Positions 34,867 to 46,646 of a stretch of DNA of 64,000 nucleotides are shown piece after piece. Made by a program: the position numbers and the translations under genes. Positions within the stretch are counted from its first letter, which is position 1; every line of letters starts with the position of its first letter. The DNA is from Metopolophium dirhodum (lineage: Eukaryota > Arthropoda > Insecta > Hemiptera > Aphididae): positions 18,228,001 through 18,292,000 of the forward strand of contig NC_083567.1 in the NCBI RefSeq assembly GCF_019925205.1, in the 5' to 3' direction. The notes under the pieces were generated by a model. It made no database searches. It had not been told where the DNA came from and saw nothing but the letters and a program-made list of their open reading frames with translations.

Positions 34867-37800
34867 TTAGTAATTTGCGAGGTAATGTCCGTGTGCGTAC
34901 GTACAAATGTTATCTGGTAGCACATACCGTTTATCATCGGCCCTGTTTAAAACTAGTTTCATAGATCTTATTGTGCGTAACTCGTGCTTAAACGAGCGTA
35001 TAGAGACATTTTCCCTATACGGCGTGAACGGCATGTAGCTGTAAACGTGGGATGGAGGTGTGACCGCCGCCGCCGCCGTGGAACGAGTTGCAGAGGTTGA
35101 GGCGTTCCGATGTATTTGGGCGACAGCTTTCAGCGCAGAGTCGGCGGCGAACATTTTTCCCATACTAGCGTCGAATTCGTCGTCGCACTCGTCGGATTCC
35201 GCATCGTCGTCCACGTCGGCGAATAAGCACCGCTTATGTTCGGCGAAAGTGAGGTGGTTTCTGATCACGTGTCCCATAACACCCTTCGCACGAATTGTGA
35301 CCTCCTGTTCCACGTCATAGGCATACGATTTGGATCGTAAAGCTACGAATTCGTAGACCGTCCTGGAACCACACTCGAATTTGAATAGGCCCGGAATACG
35401 TTTCCGTGCAGTTGTGTAACACTTATGATCTTGAGGGAAATTTGAGGTGTCCATAAACTCCATCAAATTGGGATTTTTTATTAGGTCAGCGAAGAAATTG
35501 TTCGTCGTCACGCGGTAGAATAGTGAATCTGAAACATGTAATAATAATAATAATATTATATAAAAACTGCATAAGTCTGCACGAATTTTATATAGACGTA
35601 CCAGTATCGGTATAAAGCAGCTCGATCTTATCTCCGTAATGTCGTTTCATAACATCGTAATGAAACCCGTACATCAAAACTTTGCTCAGTTCTAGTACGG
35701 CGAATCCTATGTATATCGGCTTACAAAAATCTACTTCTTTATTATGTTGTGTGACCACCGAGAGATTTTCATTATATGTCGTACAGTACTTGAACGTCGG
35801 TCGGTTTATTAGCTTCCGCATCCTGCGCGGGCATGATACAAGCTCTAGGTCGAATCGTAGACGCATGTTCTCCATTGTTTTCCCTGCGTACACACAGTAG
35901 ACGTTATGCAAAGTTTAAGTAGTTCAAAGTTCGGAAAAAAATAAAAAAAAATTTTTTTTTTTTGTAAAATTTATAAATAACATACCGAACACGGAATTGT
36001 TTAAATCTTTAAAAAACTTTTCTTCGAATTTGTTGATCGCCCGCCTGCGTAATTCCGTGTTGAGGTTTATATACGGGGCCAGCCATGGAGATTGTCGGAA
36101 CTCCAACACTCGGTGCGTCTGAAATGTACAAAAAAGTTAATAAGATCTGTATACGCATTATAATAATATTAATAATCACTTTTTCGACTACGACACCGTT
36201 GGCCATGGCTTGTTTCAAATTCATATAATGAACCACGTAGTTCTCTTTCCGCAGAAATGTAACCATCGACTTTCGAACGGTTGACCCTGTCGGTATACTG
36301 GCGTGGGGCAGGAACGGCATATCATTGTGGGGGACATGTAGATTTTGAGGATAAGAAATGTCGACTTCGTAAAATCTACCAACGTCATCCGTCTCGCGCA
36401 TCCATTGTAGCTGGTCGAGGGCAACTTCGGGGTTTCCCGGATACCACACGAAATCACTAATCGGCATATACTTGCACATCGCATACCCGTACAAATTGTT
36501 TGCTAGAAGGAGGAAAAATTGATTAATATACACGTAAATATATAATTTATATTTTGATAATCACCATCAAGGTATATGAGCGATGTGTTCGGTTCTTCAG
36601 CATTGTATCCAGGCGTCTCCGGATTGTTGGCGCGCGCGTGATGCTTGCTGGCCTGCACGAGTCCGCCTCTCGTGCCACCCTCTATGAATAAGATTTTCTC
36701 GAAATCCGTCAAAAGTTCAAGTCGAACTTTCGTAAAGTGTAACATACAATCAAAACTGAAGCCGGGTAATGTGTAGTAATGCGCTGGGTCCAGGTGATAT
36801 GTGGCCATACAAATATCCCTGAAATTTTCAAACACGTCGGCGCTTATCAACACATCGACTTTGAGATACAAATCACTATAAGCGCCGAGCGTTGTGCAGC
36901 CGAAGTGATTCCACACCCGTATCGCGTGATCGTAGTCTTCGTCACACACGTGCGTCTCCGTCAAGGCGCTGTAGAATAGGGACTTATCCGGTAACGATGA
37001 TACTTGTAATTTATCCCACGAATCTGTATACTCGTATGGATAAACCCCTTTCCGTGTGACCAACGGCATCTCCGAAGGGTTGAACACTTTCGCAACTTCG
37101 CGAAACTTGCTGAAGTTTGCGGTGGTGAGGTTCTCCGCCAAGTGCGCCAAGCTCGACGCCATGAACCGACACGTGTATACAATCCTGACGGAGAACGAGT
37201 TATTTATATAATTTGAAAATGAAATATACTTCTCCTCGGTGTTCGCGATTACGGATATTCGACTATTGTCGTCGTTCGCCAAATTTGTCACGATAAAATG
37301 AGCGTCATAGTTGGACAGATTATGCAGAAAACACAGTACGAAATTAGGTGTTTTTAATTTGAGGTTGCACGTGTTACACAATGTTTTTAGAAAACGACCC
37401 GACAAGTGATCGTGATGTGCAGTTTTACAGTTACGCTCGCTAAACGTACAGCTGCACAAGTCACACATCGCCTTGGCGCCATGCTCGCGACCATCCCCAA
37501 CACTCATAATAATCGGTACGTTGACTTCCTTATATAATCTGGCTATCTTTTCGCCCACATCGAGGACTCCGCGGACAAAACGCACGGCCACATCGTCATC
37601 GGTCGCCGAGCCACGGTAAATGACCGGAGCTCGCGGTATGTCGTACTGGTCGAACAATTCTGTCGGTACCCCCTCCGCCGCGACAACATGGTACCCGTAG
37701 CTCATCGGATGGTGTTCGTGTATCACAGTGGTATTCGCGCCTTGTTTCCGGTCAGTTTTCAGTAGTAAGGCTTCGAAGTCCGCGTACACTACGAACGGTA

Positions 37801-39574
37801 GGCGTTCAGTCTTACACCACGCCTCGAATTTAAGCGTGTCCCCTTCTTTAGGCATCAGAGGCACGACCGGTTTGTGTACGCCGCACAGCAACCGGTGCTT
37901 CTCCAGCGCCCGCTCTCCGTATAATTTATATTGTAATGGGCGGTCCTCAAAACTGGCAAAGCACCGTTTGCAGTAAAACAATCGATGTTGGTGATTATTT
38001 TTTTGCGAACTGGCTAAGCGTGAAAAATTGGAAATAAACGCGTAATGATTATCGCCATCCTTTCCGGCGAGAAAGAGCAGGTCGAAATGATCCGCTTTTT
38101 CCTCGTCCGCGATTCGCAACGGGTATGCGACAGATTGTGTGGTCGACTTTTTATTGTTTTTATTTTTATTTTTCACGCATTTTCTTACGCCGTATACATT
38201 AACGGACGTACCGGGATTCGACTTTTCAAATAACTTTATCTCCGACACGGGGGTGGGAGTTGATAGCGTTGAAAAGTCATAGCGGTGTTCTTGCCTCGAA
38301 TAATTCGCGCCTACTATCGTGCGATTGTCATGTGGTACATGCTTGACTAGGATCGCCCACTTGAAACATTGCCGGTCGATATTTTGAGGGTTGATAACGG
38401 CATTCCGGTTGAGAATACTTTCCGGCAACGGTAAGTACGACGATCCCCCCATAGGCGTGTACTCGTACACACCCAAGAGCAGACCATCGATACACGATAA
38501 GGCGAACCCGCTATACTTTCCGGCGTAACAATCTTCTTCGGCCAGGAGCGTTGAGAAATCGCGATCGATCAAACGCTCGACATTACTGTGCACGTATAAT
38601 TCGCGGGCCGAAGTTTTAAATGCGCGATTTTGAGCCGAATTATGTAAGTTGGGTACGACGTATGTGGCCTCTAATTTCAAGTTGTATTTGACCGGGTTAA
38701 TACGTACGCACCCTCGTAATTTTGCGATTAATTCGGACTTTATCGAGTTGAGGAACGCGCGGTAACTGGACACGTTATCGACATTTTTCCTAAAATACCA
38801 CACGACCGTGCGGTTAAGCGACGACTCAATCTCAATAAAGCCGGGTGTATTAACCTTTTGCATGCGGGCATTTTTCCGTTTAATATTTTTCCTCGAATTT
38901 TCCGTATGAGCGACAAATTCCCCGGCTGGTGGTGGTGAAAGCGAAAGTGGTAGTGCAGCGCTCGCGGGGGATCTTTCGTCGGGTCCATCAAATATAGTCT
39001 GTGCGGGTGGCGGGGAAACGATAACCGGCGTGCGGGACATGGATGGTGAGGCTTGAGGTTGGGGAGTAGGTATGCTCGCACGACGGCGGCGTCTCGGGAT
39101 GTCCGTCGGAGCCAGAACATCTGGCCGAGCATGCGGTGTAGTGGCGGGGGGTGCCCACTTTATGACTGATGCGCGACCTAACATATATTATTAATATTAA
39201 GATAGTGTCGTTATTATTATTATTTATAAGAGAAAAAAATGATTTACCCATTGCACCACCTATCCGTACAGCACTGTGGAATTCTGGAGTGTTTTCAGCG
39301 ATCTCTATTTTAAAAATAATTTAATTAATAACCCAAGTAAACTATTGTCGACCCGAAAAAATACACATACAATGTTTTTTTTTCGGGTCGATAGCGAATA
39401 ATATTCAATGTACTTACTATGACGATTTTGAACGTGGATATTAAGATTGTTCCGCTGGACGAACGTCTTGAGACATATCCCGCACGAAATCACCGATCCA
39501 TCGTGGGTTTTAGCGTGTCTGTTCAGATCGCGCTTATGAACGTACACTTTTTCACATATCACGCAGTTAAACAT
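34867..39574 (-). CDS. POLB: Protein-primed family B DNA polymerase, seven exons
   Basis: Minus-strand exons 39574-39418, 39304-39248, 39177-36565, 36502-36180, 36118-35986, 35883-35602 and 35528-34867 join by GT-AG introns; the five I sized directly are 61-113 bp. They total 4227 bp, 1408 codons plus stop, with no internal stop. Exon 1 encodes two C2H2 zinc fingers. Exon 3 carries another Cys/His cluster (about 474-503), exonuclease motifs YADFE (D538, E540), NLSNYD (D696) and YLKVD (D846), and an HNH/zinc insert with HHDH (about 659-662). Splicing rebuilds the polymerase motifs YLD-ANNLYG (D942), NSVFGKTMEN (from 1091) and YTDTDS (1185-1190), each lying across an intron. It should replicate the element from protein-primed ends. 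All catalytic residues I can check are present, so it looks functional. Confidence 0.93.
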
Positions 39575-40152
39575 TTTTAAATATTTAATACTAGAGAAGT
39601 TATTTTAACAGAGTGAGCGAGGTAATACGAATGTACACCAGTTAACGTCGAGCTGCACTGCCCGTCTGATCTGTAGGACATATGCGGCTGCGGAGGACCC
39701 GAATATCGGATGTGGTGGTGGGTGGGTGGGTGGCGAGGGGTATCCAACATTATCTATAAAGGCTGTAGAAATATTCGGCCGCTAGTACTAAGCGGCGCTG
39801 GCATATAATACATTTCATAATTATCGGTCGCAATATGTACAACATGTGTTGACAACGATAACGATACTAGCGGCGGCGGTAATATCCCGCGCATATTCTG
39901 CCTATGACGGACAAGACTGTTATCTGATAACTGGGGGGATAACAAAATATTGTATCACCGTTCAAATATTTTAATTTATATTATTATTATCTGCATATAA
40001 CTTACAGTGCCCGCTAGCTTAAGCTATCACTGTATAACCGACAGTTGCTTACAGACGGTTACACTGGCTAGAAGTGTCTTATTCACGTTTAAACGTTAAC
40101 AGCTAGAACATATTATTTACGATTTAATATATTTTCATACGTTTCATTTGCA

Positions 40153-40632
40153 ATGAATCTATTAAAATGTACCACCGGTGCCCGATCACTAGTGCTTTTA
40201 GTACACGAGAACTCAGATCCAGAATATCCTCAGTATACAAGCTTTTTATCGAGACTGAAAACATTCGATTCGCACGCGCCTCGATCGCGTCAAGATAAAT
40301 ATTCGCTGGCTGAATGCGGATTCACTTACACCGGAACGGGCGACTTGGTTCAATGTCACTACTGTGGCTTATTGTTGGGTCAATGGGAGGAAAATGATGA
40401 AGTTTGGCAGCAACACGCCGTGCACAACCCTAAATGTGTATTTGTATTATTATATAAAGGCATGGAATTTATTGAAAATGTAAAAAATGAACTTAATAAC
40501 AAGCGTAGTAATAATGACGGCCTTCGAGACTATAGATGTAAATCAGAACCGTATGATGTTGGTAATAATCGTGATAATAGTAATAGTCGAGCCCATTTAT
40601 GTAAATCTGAATCGTACGATTTTGTCGGGTGA
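40153..40632 (+). CDS. BIR-domain (IAP-like) protein, right TIR copy
   Basis: Second copy of the 159-residue BIR-only protein. The translation is identical to 23108-23587, with the same C-x2-C-x16-H-x6-C zinc site. It reads outward, away from the divergently transcribed polymerase. The start ATG follows an AT-rich leader; AATAAA follows at about 40704. Because it lies in the near-identical part of the repeat, both copies are probably kept alike by recombination or by the replication mechanism. Caspase restraint is the family's known role; here it is inferred only. No RING domain follows. Confidence 0.9.
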   Translation: MNLLKCTTGARSLVLLVHENSDPEYPQYTSFLSRLKTFDSHAPRSRQDKYSLAECGFTYTGTGDLVQCHYCGLLLGQWEENDEVWQQHAVHNPKCVFVLLYKGMEFIENVKNELNNKRSNNDGLRDYRCKSEPYDVGNNRDNSNSRAHLCKSESYDFVG

Positions 40633-40964
40633 TCTTTAGCACCACCCATGTTCATTATAACACAATAACCTATTTTATATATGTATATATGATATTTGTA
40701 TTGAATAAACAACAAATTATATTAAACAATTAAATCGTGTTAATATTTTACTTGGTATCCTGCTTGTATGTATGTATGTATGACATACATTGTATGTATA
40801 TTGTATATATGATAAAATTCGAAAAACCGCGTCCACCCGATTATCGGATAGATGGCGCCACCGTCGGTGATATACGGGTCGAGCGGACGTCGGCCGATGA
40901 GTCCGTCCGCGTCACGGACAGAGCGCGTCACGGAGGGGGCGGCCGCCGCGCGGTGAGCGTCTAA

Positions 40965-41600
40965 TGGGCGGTTGGTGTGGTGATGTGTCGGGGTGAGGCG
41001 GGGGGTTATCCACCGCGATCAACGCTACCGAGATATGGGCGGGGTGGAGTGGTGATGATGTATGTTATGGTAGGAGGTGAGGCGGAGGGCTATTCACCGC
41101 GATCAACGTTACCGAGATATGGGCGGGGTGGGGTGGTGATGATGTATGTGTTGGTAGGTGGTGAGGCGGGGGGTTATCAAGCGCAGCCAACGTTGCCGAG
41201 ATATGGGCGTGGTGGGGTGGTGATGATGTATGTGATGGTAGGAGGTGTTGCGGGGGGTTATCAGGCGCGGCCGCCGAGGTATTGGTAGGAGGTGAGGCGG
41301 GGGGTTATCAAGCGCGGCCAACGTTGCCGAGATATGGGCGGGGTGGGGGGTGATGATGTATGTGATGGTAGGAGGTGAGGCGGGGGGGTTATCAAGCGCG
41401 GTCAACGTTGCCGAGGTACGGGCGGGGTGGAGTGGTGATGACGTATGTATTGGTAGGAGGTGAGGCGGGGGGTTATCAAGCGCGGTCAACGTTGCCGAGG
41501 TACGGGCGGGGTGGAGTGGCGATGACGTATGTATTGGTAGGAGGTGTGGCGGGGGGTTATCAAGCGTGGCCAACGTTGGCGTGGTATGGTTTGGAGGTGA
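40965..41600 (-). repeat. 84-bp GC-rich minisatellite, about 7 units
   Basis: Reverse-oriented counterpart of 21990-22765 with roughly two fewer units, which explains the ~168-bp length difference between the two terminal repeats. Frames at 40977-41288 and 41109-41627 are repeat translations, not genes. Confidence 0.9.
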
Positions 41601-41691
41601 GGCGGGGGGGTTATCAAGCGCGATCAAGCGCAGTATAGGCGGGGGGGGTGGTGAAGCGGGGGGTATCTGGAGTCGGCCTTTTCACCCTACT

Positions 41692-41697
41692 ATTATT
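41692..41697 (+). repeat. Polinton target-site duplication, right
   Basis: ATTATT directly after the CT end at 41691, equal to 21877-21882. Confidence 0.85.
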
Positions 41698-41795
41698 GTC
41701 TGTTAGTTCGTAATCGATTGTGGAACGAGCACAATATTCTCGTTTATGTGAAAAAGTTTCAATTTCATACTTTTTCTTCATAATATTTGTACAAT

Positions 41796-43584
41796 ATGTC
41801 GGTGAGTAAAAAACGTAAAATCTCGGATGAAAGTCGCGTTTTTTAAGAAGAATGGTCCAATAGCTATTTTTTTATTCAAGTTAAAGAAAAGGCAATATGT
41901 TTGATTTGTCAAGAATCGATTACAGTGATGAAAGAGTACAATTTAAAACGACATTATAATACCAAACATGCAGCAAAATATGATATTATGATACAAGAAC
42001 AACTTCGAATTGACAAACTTGCATTGTTAATGAAAAATATACGAGGTCAGTAAAAAAATGTCATAAAGACTCAGAAACCAGTGTCAAAGCTAGTTATATC
42101 ATAGCACAAAAAATTGCAGCTAAATCGAAGCCGTTCACTGATGGTGAATTTATAAAAGAGTGTATGGAGGCCGCCTCTGAAATTTTATGTCCAACACAAA
42201 AACAACTTTTTTCCAAATTGAGTTTATCAGGGGTAACTGTAGCAAGACGTATAGAAGAACTAGGAACTGATATTGAGAGTACCCTAAAAGAACGTATTTT
42301 TAAATTTATTTTTTATTCGCTGGCCCTTGACGAAAGTACAGATTTGTCAGATACTGCGCAATCAGCAATTTTTATTTGGGGTATCGATTCTAATTTTAAT
42401 ATTACTGAAGAATTAGCCGCGTTTTTTCTAATGAAAGGCACTACAAAAAGTTGTGATATTTTTAATGCACTAAATTCGACACTTAACCGTTTTGACATCA
42501 AATTAAATAACCTTTCTGGAGTTATAACAGATGGAGCCCCATCAATGGTTGGATAAAATGAAGGGCTCGTAGCGCTAATTAAAAAAGAAATGAGTACAAG
42601 TGGTGCTTTACAACTGATGCAATATCACTGCATTATCCACCAAGAAAATGTATGTGCAAAATCCGTTGGTTTTCAAACTATTATGAAAGATGTTGTAAAA
42701 ATAGTAAATTTTTTCAGATCAAGAGCATTGAATCATAGAGAATTAAAAAACTTTTTGAGTGAAATAGATGCTGAACAAGGTGATGTAATCTATTTTACAG
42801 ATGTCCGTTGGCTCAGTAGAGGAAATGTATTGAAAAGGGTTTCTGATTTCAAAAACGAAATTTTTGAATTTGCTGCAAGTAAAGGAAAACAATTTTAACA
42901 ACTTAATGATTCAGAATGGAAAAATGATTTTGCCTATCTTACGGATATTACATTGCACTTGAATGAACTGAATTTACGCTTGCAACGTCAAAACCAATTA
43001 ATACATAATTTATTTGACCATATTAAATCTTTTGAAAATTAACTTCTGCTGTGGGAAATTCAGCTAAGAAAAAATAACACTACTCACTTCCCATGTTTGT
43101 CAAAATACAATGTCACTTCAACGGAAAAATACGCAGAAGCAATTTCTGATTTAAAAATCCAATTTTATTCGAGGTTCTTAGATTTCAAAGCTAATGAAAA
43201 ATTGTTTAATTTGTTTTCAATTCCATTTTCCTTATCTGTTGAAGATGTCCCAGAAAACATGCAAATGGAGGTCATTGATTTACAGAACAATACAATATTA
43301 AAAGAAAAATACAATAATGTTTAACTTTCAATTTTGTATTCCAAATATATTGACACAGAGACATATCCTAATCTTTGAAACAACGCATTACGAATGATGT
43401 CTCTCTTTTTGGCAGTACTTACACTTGTGAACACATTTTTTCACGAATGAAAATTGTCAAATCTAAAACTAGAGCTCGGTTAACTGACATTCACTTAGAA
43501 AATTCACTCAGAATTGCATCGTCTCAGATCCAACCAAATATCGAAAAATTAGTTAGTGAAAAACATTGTCAGTTTTCACATTAA
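41796..43584 (+). pseudogene. hAT transposase pseudogene, GTF2IRD2/SCAND3-like
   Basis: From the ATG at 41796 the frame shows a BED-like zinc site (CLICQ ... HYNTKH), then LALDESTDLSD, GVITDGAPSM, HCIIHQE and DVRWLSRGNVLKR, and closes with a hAT dimerisation region (SLFGSTYTCEHIFSRMK, near 43400). These are hallmarks of hAT transposases related to GTF2IRD2 and SCAND3. In-frame stops near 41844, 42554 and 42896 and further breaks near 43040 and 43322-43375 inactivate it. It belongs to the hAT element 21720-46067; its 5' flank continues to the left end across the Polinton insertion. Confidence 0.88.
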
Positions 43585-43779
43585 AAATAAAATAAAAAAA
43601 AAATTTGTAATTAAAAAAAATGTTTATCTATATATGCTTTAATAATAATAATAATTTGTAATTCTAAATGTACCTACCTAGTTTTAAAAATTGTAATAAT
43701 AAAACTGAATTTTTATATAAGATACATGTTTTTACTACGAATGCGGCCCGCAAGATTTAAAAAAAAATATGGGTTGATA

Positions 43780-46022
43780 CCGAGTTGCGGTCGAGATTAT
43801 AACAGGTAAAAAAAAAAATCCGAGTTGTGGTCGGGATCAAAACAGGTTAAATATCAAAATAGGTAAAAATCCTAGTTGCGGTAAAAAAATATGAATAATA
43901 ATTATTATGTTTTAAATATTGACATAGTTACATATTATTATGCTAAATACAAAAATGAAACGGTCAAAATACGTTACATCAAAATACAAATTTATAGTTA
44001 GTTTATAGTTACACTTACACATTCAATTATAATATAGTTACATTTTAAAACACAAAACACACATTCAACGAATAAAATTAATACATTTATAATGTTAAAC
44101 CGGTTCATATTTGTATGATACACATTTCACAAATGTCAGCGAGTCAATTTGTTTTTTCAAATACTGTTGTATTTTATTTTTAATAAATTTCTGATTTATG
44201 CTCTCGCTTTTTTTATTAGTTTCCAAAACTACTGAATTGATTTTTGAATATGTATCAATCTCAATATTTTTGACACATTTCAAAAATTCAAATATGTTGG
44301 GATGTGGCGATCGGTTCTCAGTTTTGAATTTAGAACTGAACGCTTCACTTCCATTATTCGTTCTCCAAACATCATTGTTCAAAGCTGCCCAGAGTGTGGT
44401 TGGAAAAGTAGCATCATTGCTAATATAATTTTCGACTAAATAGTCACTAAATTCAGTAACTCTTGAATCTATAGGTTGTTCGGCGATTAAATCTAAAAAC
44501 ACATTTCCCACTTCATCTGGAGGGAGAAAAGTCAATCCAAAAACGTAGTGTAACCATTTTCCAATTTCCGAGTTCTTATTCTTGTACTCTACAGTCAGTC
44601 CTAATCCCAATATTTTTCTCCTCCAGGCTTGACTGAGATGAAATCTGCATCTAATTAAAGTGGTGTCCGGGAATTCTTTTCTTGCAGCTTGAAGAATTCC
44701 TTTTTCAAAATCAGAAACTATATGTTGTGGTTTAAATATTAAATTAATTTCCAAACATTTACTTTTCAGCGTAGACATAAAAGTTGTGTACGATAATTCT
44801 TTTTTATCTTTTAATAAACTTAGTGCAACAGGAACATATTTGTTATTTTTGAAACCAATAACTGTAAACATCTGCTGAAAGAATTTTGTACAATAGTTAA
44901 AAGTGCCATCCACTAAAATAGTTTCAACAATGTACATGAATTTCAAATTACTTTCGCATGAAAATATTATTACATTGCATGATTTATCGTTGAATATTAC
45001 AAAATTTTCTCTTTTCGTAGATATCACTTCGTCCATATCCAAATAGTCATGTACATCGTCCATACATTTTGGTAATTTTGGTAATCGTTGTAATTTTCCA
45101 CGATTAATATTTTTCCCTAAAAATGAATAGTTTGGAATTAAAATAGGTAGAAAAATGAAAACGAAAATAAACAAAAAAACGTTGTTAATTTGAAATCAGA
45201 AATTTTGAATTTTCTAATTTTTATAAAAATTATAATTTTGATTTAAAATTTAAATATTAAGAACAATAAAGATTAATTAAGAATAACTATTATAATTTAT
45301 GAGAAATTTTGTATTACATTTTAAAATCTTAGGTATTTCACCTATATTATTAATTTCATTTATTTACCTATGCGAATCATGTCTCTGTCTGTGAATGTAT
45401 TCAAAATATTGACATCTTTCTCCACCTCTTGACGAATTATTTTCCTTGACCTTTCCAAAAATGATAATTCATCAGCCTTCCTTTTTACCAAGTTGTTTAT
45501 CTTCTGTCTGTTTAAAATTTGAACAGTATCGGCTTGATGATTTTCATGGTCATTTTGCGTTCTTGAAAATAAGTGTTTTTCCCCGATAGTGTAGAGTTTT
45601 GCATTGCAGTTTTTATTAGTGCAACTCCAAGATATTTCTCCTGTCTTAAGAAGACGGTACTCTCTAAATTTAAAATTATTTAATACAAGCAAAATTTTCC
45701 CTTTTTCACTATACATTACAGATAGTTGTGACATTTTGACGTGTTGATACAAAAACGTCTTGCAATAGACTAAACGATATAACGTTGACTTACGTTGACG
45801 TACGATAACATTGTCGATAAAGCTCGCGTCTCGTATCATAATAATTGGTGTAATAATACGTGAAAATAATAAATTATAAAATTTTGGCAACATCGCATAT
45901 TATCGAAAATTGGATAAGAGCTCATCGGATAATCGATAACCGGATACTGAACGCAATTAAGACGTTAATTTTACCTTCAATATTATTAAGACCGCAATTT
46001 GTCTATTGCGACCGCAACTCGG
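43780..46022 (-). mobile_element. MULE (Mutator-like) transposon, 2.2 kb
   Basis: The ends are CCGAGTTGCGGTC and its inverse GACCGCAACTCGG. Two further 'gagttg(c/t)ggt' or 'tagttgcggt' repeats lie just inside the left end, and 'gaccgcaattt' inside the right end. One intact transposase gene fills it. Flanks GGTTGATACC and GGACAATACC match at 7 of 10 positions, so the target duplication is doubtful. It is inserted close to the 3' end of the hAT. Confidence 0.7.
44095..45893 (-). CDS. MULE transposase with FLYWCH-type N-terminus
   Basis: Two minus-strand exons, 45893-45368 and 45116-44095, join across a 251-bp GT-AG intron into 515 codons plus stop, in frame. Exon 1 carries a FLYWCH-like zinc region (KFREYRLLK, WSCTNKNCNAKL, and paired His in NDHENHQ). 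Exon 2 has the MULE catalytic core with VDGTFNY, then IVSDFEKGI, then CRFHLSQAWRRKI, giving the first and second acidic residues and the C-H motif typical of MULE_tnp, followed by NNGSEAFSSKF. Cut-and-paste of the surrounding element is the likely role. With no stops the copy looks young. If translation starts at an inner ATG (about 45735) the zinc domain is kept. Confidence 0.82.
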
Positions 46023-46067
46023 ACAATACCAAAATACGTGGCCCGCTGCATAAAAAGGTTACCCCTG

Positions 46068-46160
46068 CTTTAGAGTTATACACTATAATCATACACTTAC
46101 GCACAAACAGCACGGGTTCCGCGATCTACCACAGGTAGATTGCCTACCTGATAATATATA
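46068..46160 (+). mobile_element. Helitron remainder, right of the hAT
   Basis: After the hAT the sequence continues with 'ctttagagttata', 'acaaacagcacggg', a hairpin 'atctaccacaggtagat' and 'tgcctacctgat'. All are shared with the 3' part of the Helitron at 31260-31350. The first eight bases are the right hAT target duplication. From 46160 to 46638 nothing else is recognised. Confidence 0.75.
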
Positions 46161-46646
46161 TATATAAGGATTTAATTATAAAATGATTTAACTTAACCTT
46201 TTTAATTTGACTGCAGACTTGTTAGGTGTTTGATGAGTGAAGGAAGAAGAAATAGGTTTAATGTTGATTTAATTATAATTATTAGTATTAATCAAGAACA
46301 CAATTATTATACTAAAGATATTTAAAAAAAGTTATTATTCAAGACACACACATATTAGGTATACTGAACATATTATATTATATTCCTTATCACGTATGAC
46401 TGCCACCGAAGGCATACGCAGGGAGAGTGCTGTTGTGTGGATCGGATCGATGGTCGATGGGTATCGTCTAAGCCGATGAAACAGTTTATTTGACAAAGAA
46501 AAAAAGGGTATAATAGTATATGACCACATATTATAATATGGACATCTGTGTGATGGCTGTATATACTATATACATTATACAATATTATAATATAGGTATA
46601 TGTTTAAATTATGATGATGACACTCTTTTTAGAATAGTATATTTAT

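Larger units (their letters stand above)
21883..41691 (+). mobile_element. Polinton/Maverick element, 19.8 kb
   Basis: The ends are AGAAGGGTGAAAAGGCC and its inverse ending CACCCTACT, fitting the AG...CT termini of Polintons, with a perfect 6-bp duplication. Terminal inverted repeats are about 2 kb. Coding content is a BIR gene in each repeat, a spliced family B DNA polymerase, and three small genes (31524, 33023, 33846). A Helitron of 1798 bp is inserted, so the element was about 18.0 kb when it integrated. Integrase, major and minor capsid, FtsK/HerA ATPase and adenain-type protease, the other usual Polinton genes, are not visible in any frame. The element is therefore likely non-autonomous for integration and packaging, or uses genes I cannot recognise. 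Confidence 0.92.
39735..41691 (-). repeat. Polinton right terminal inverted repeat
   Basis: Mirror of 21883-24010. The outer 39912-41691 is essentially identical to the left except for fewer minisatellite units; the inner 39735-39911 is clearly diverged. It holds the second BIR gene. The polymerase start lies about 160 bp inside the diverged edge. Confidence 0.9.
21720..46067 (+). mobile_element. hAT transposon (GTF2IRD2/SCAND3 type) carrying nested Polinton and MULE
   Basis: The left end reads CAGGGGTCTTCAACCC with 'cggcccgc' repeats just inside, and the right end reads GGTTACCCCTG with 'ggcccgc' inside, a common hAT terminal style. An 8-bp target duplication with one mismatch flanks it. 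Without the Polinton and MULE the element would be about 2.3 kb, the expected size for a hAT with one transposase gene. The 5' part (21720-21882) and the transposase (from 41796) are separated only by the Polinton. Confidence 0.75.

Noticed and set aside
34377..34937. 186-aa minus-strand frame
   Set aside because: Leu/Tyr-rich low-complexity translation of AT repeats downstream of the polymerase stop, overlapping its last exon's end.
36009..36533. Single-exon reading of the minus-strand frames at 36009-36533 and 35588-35911 as separate genes
   Set aside because: They are exons of the polymerase; reading past the splice donors gives intron translation.
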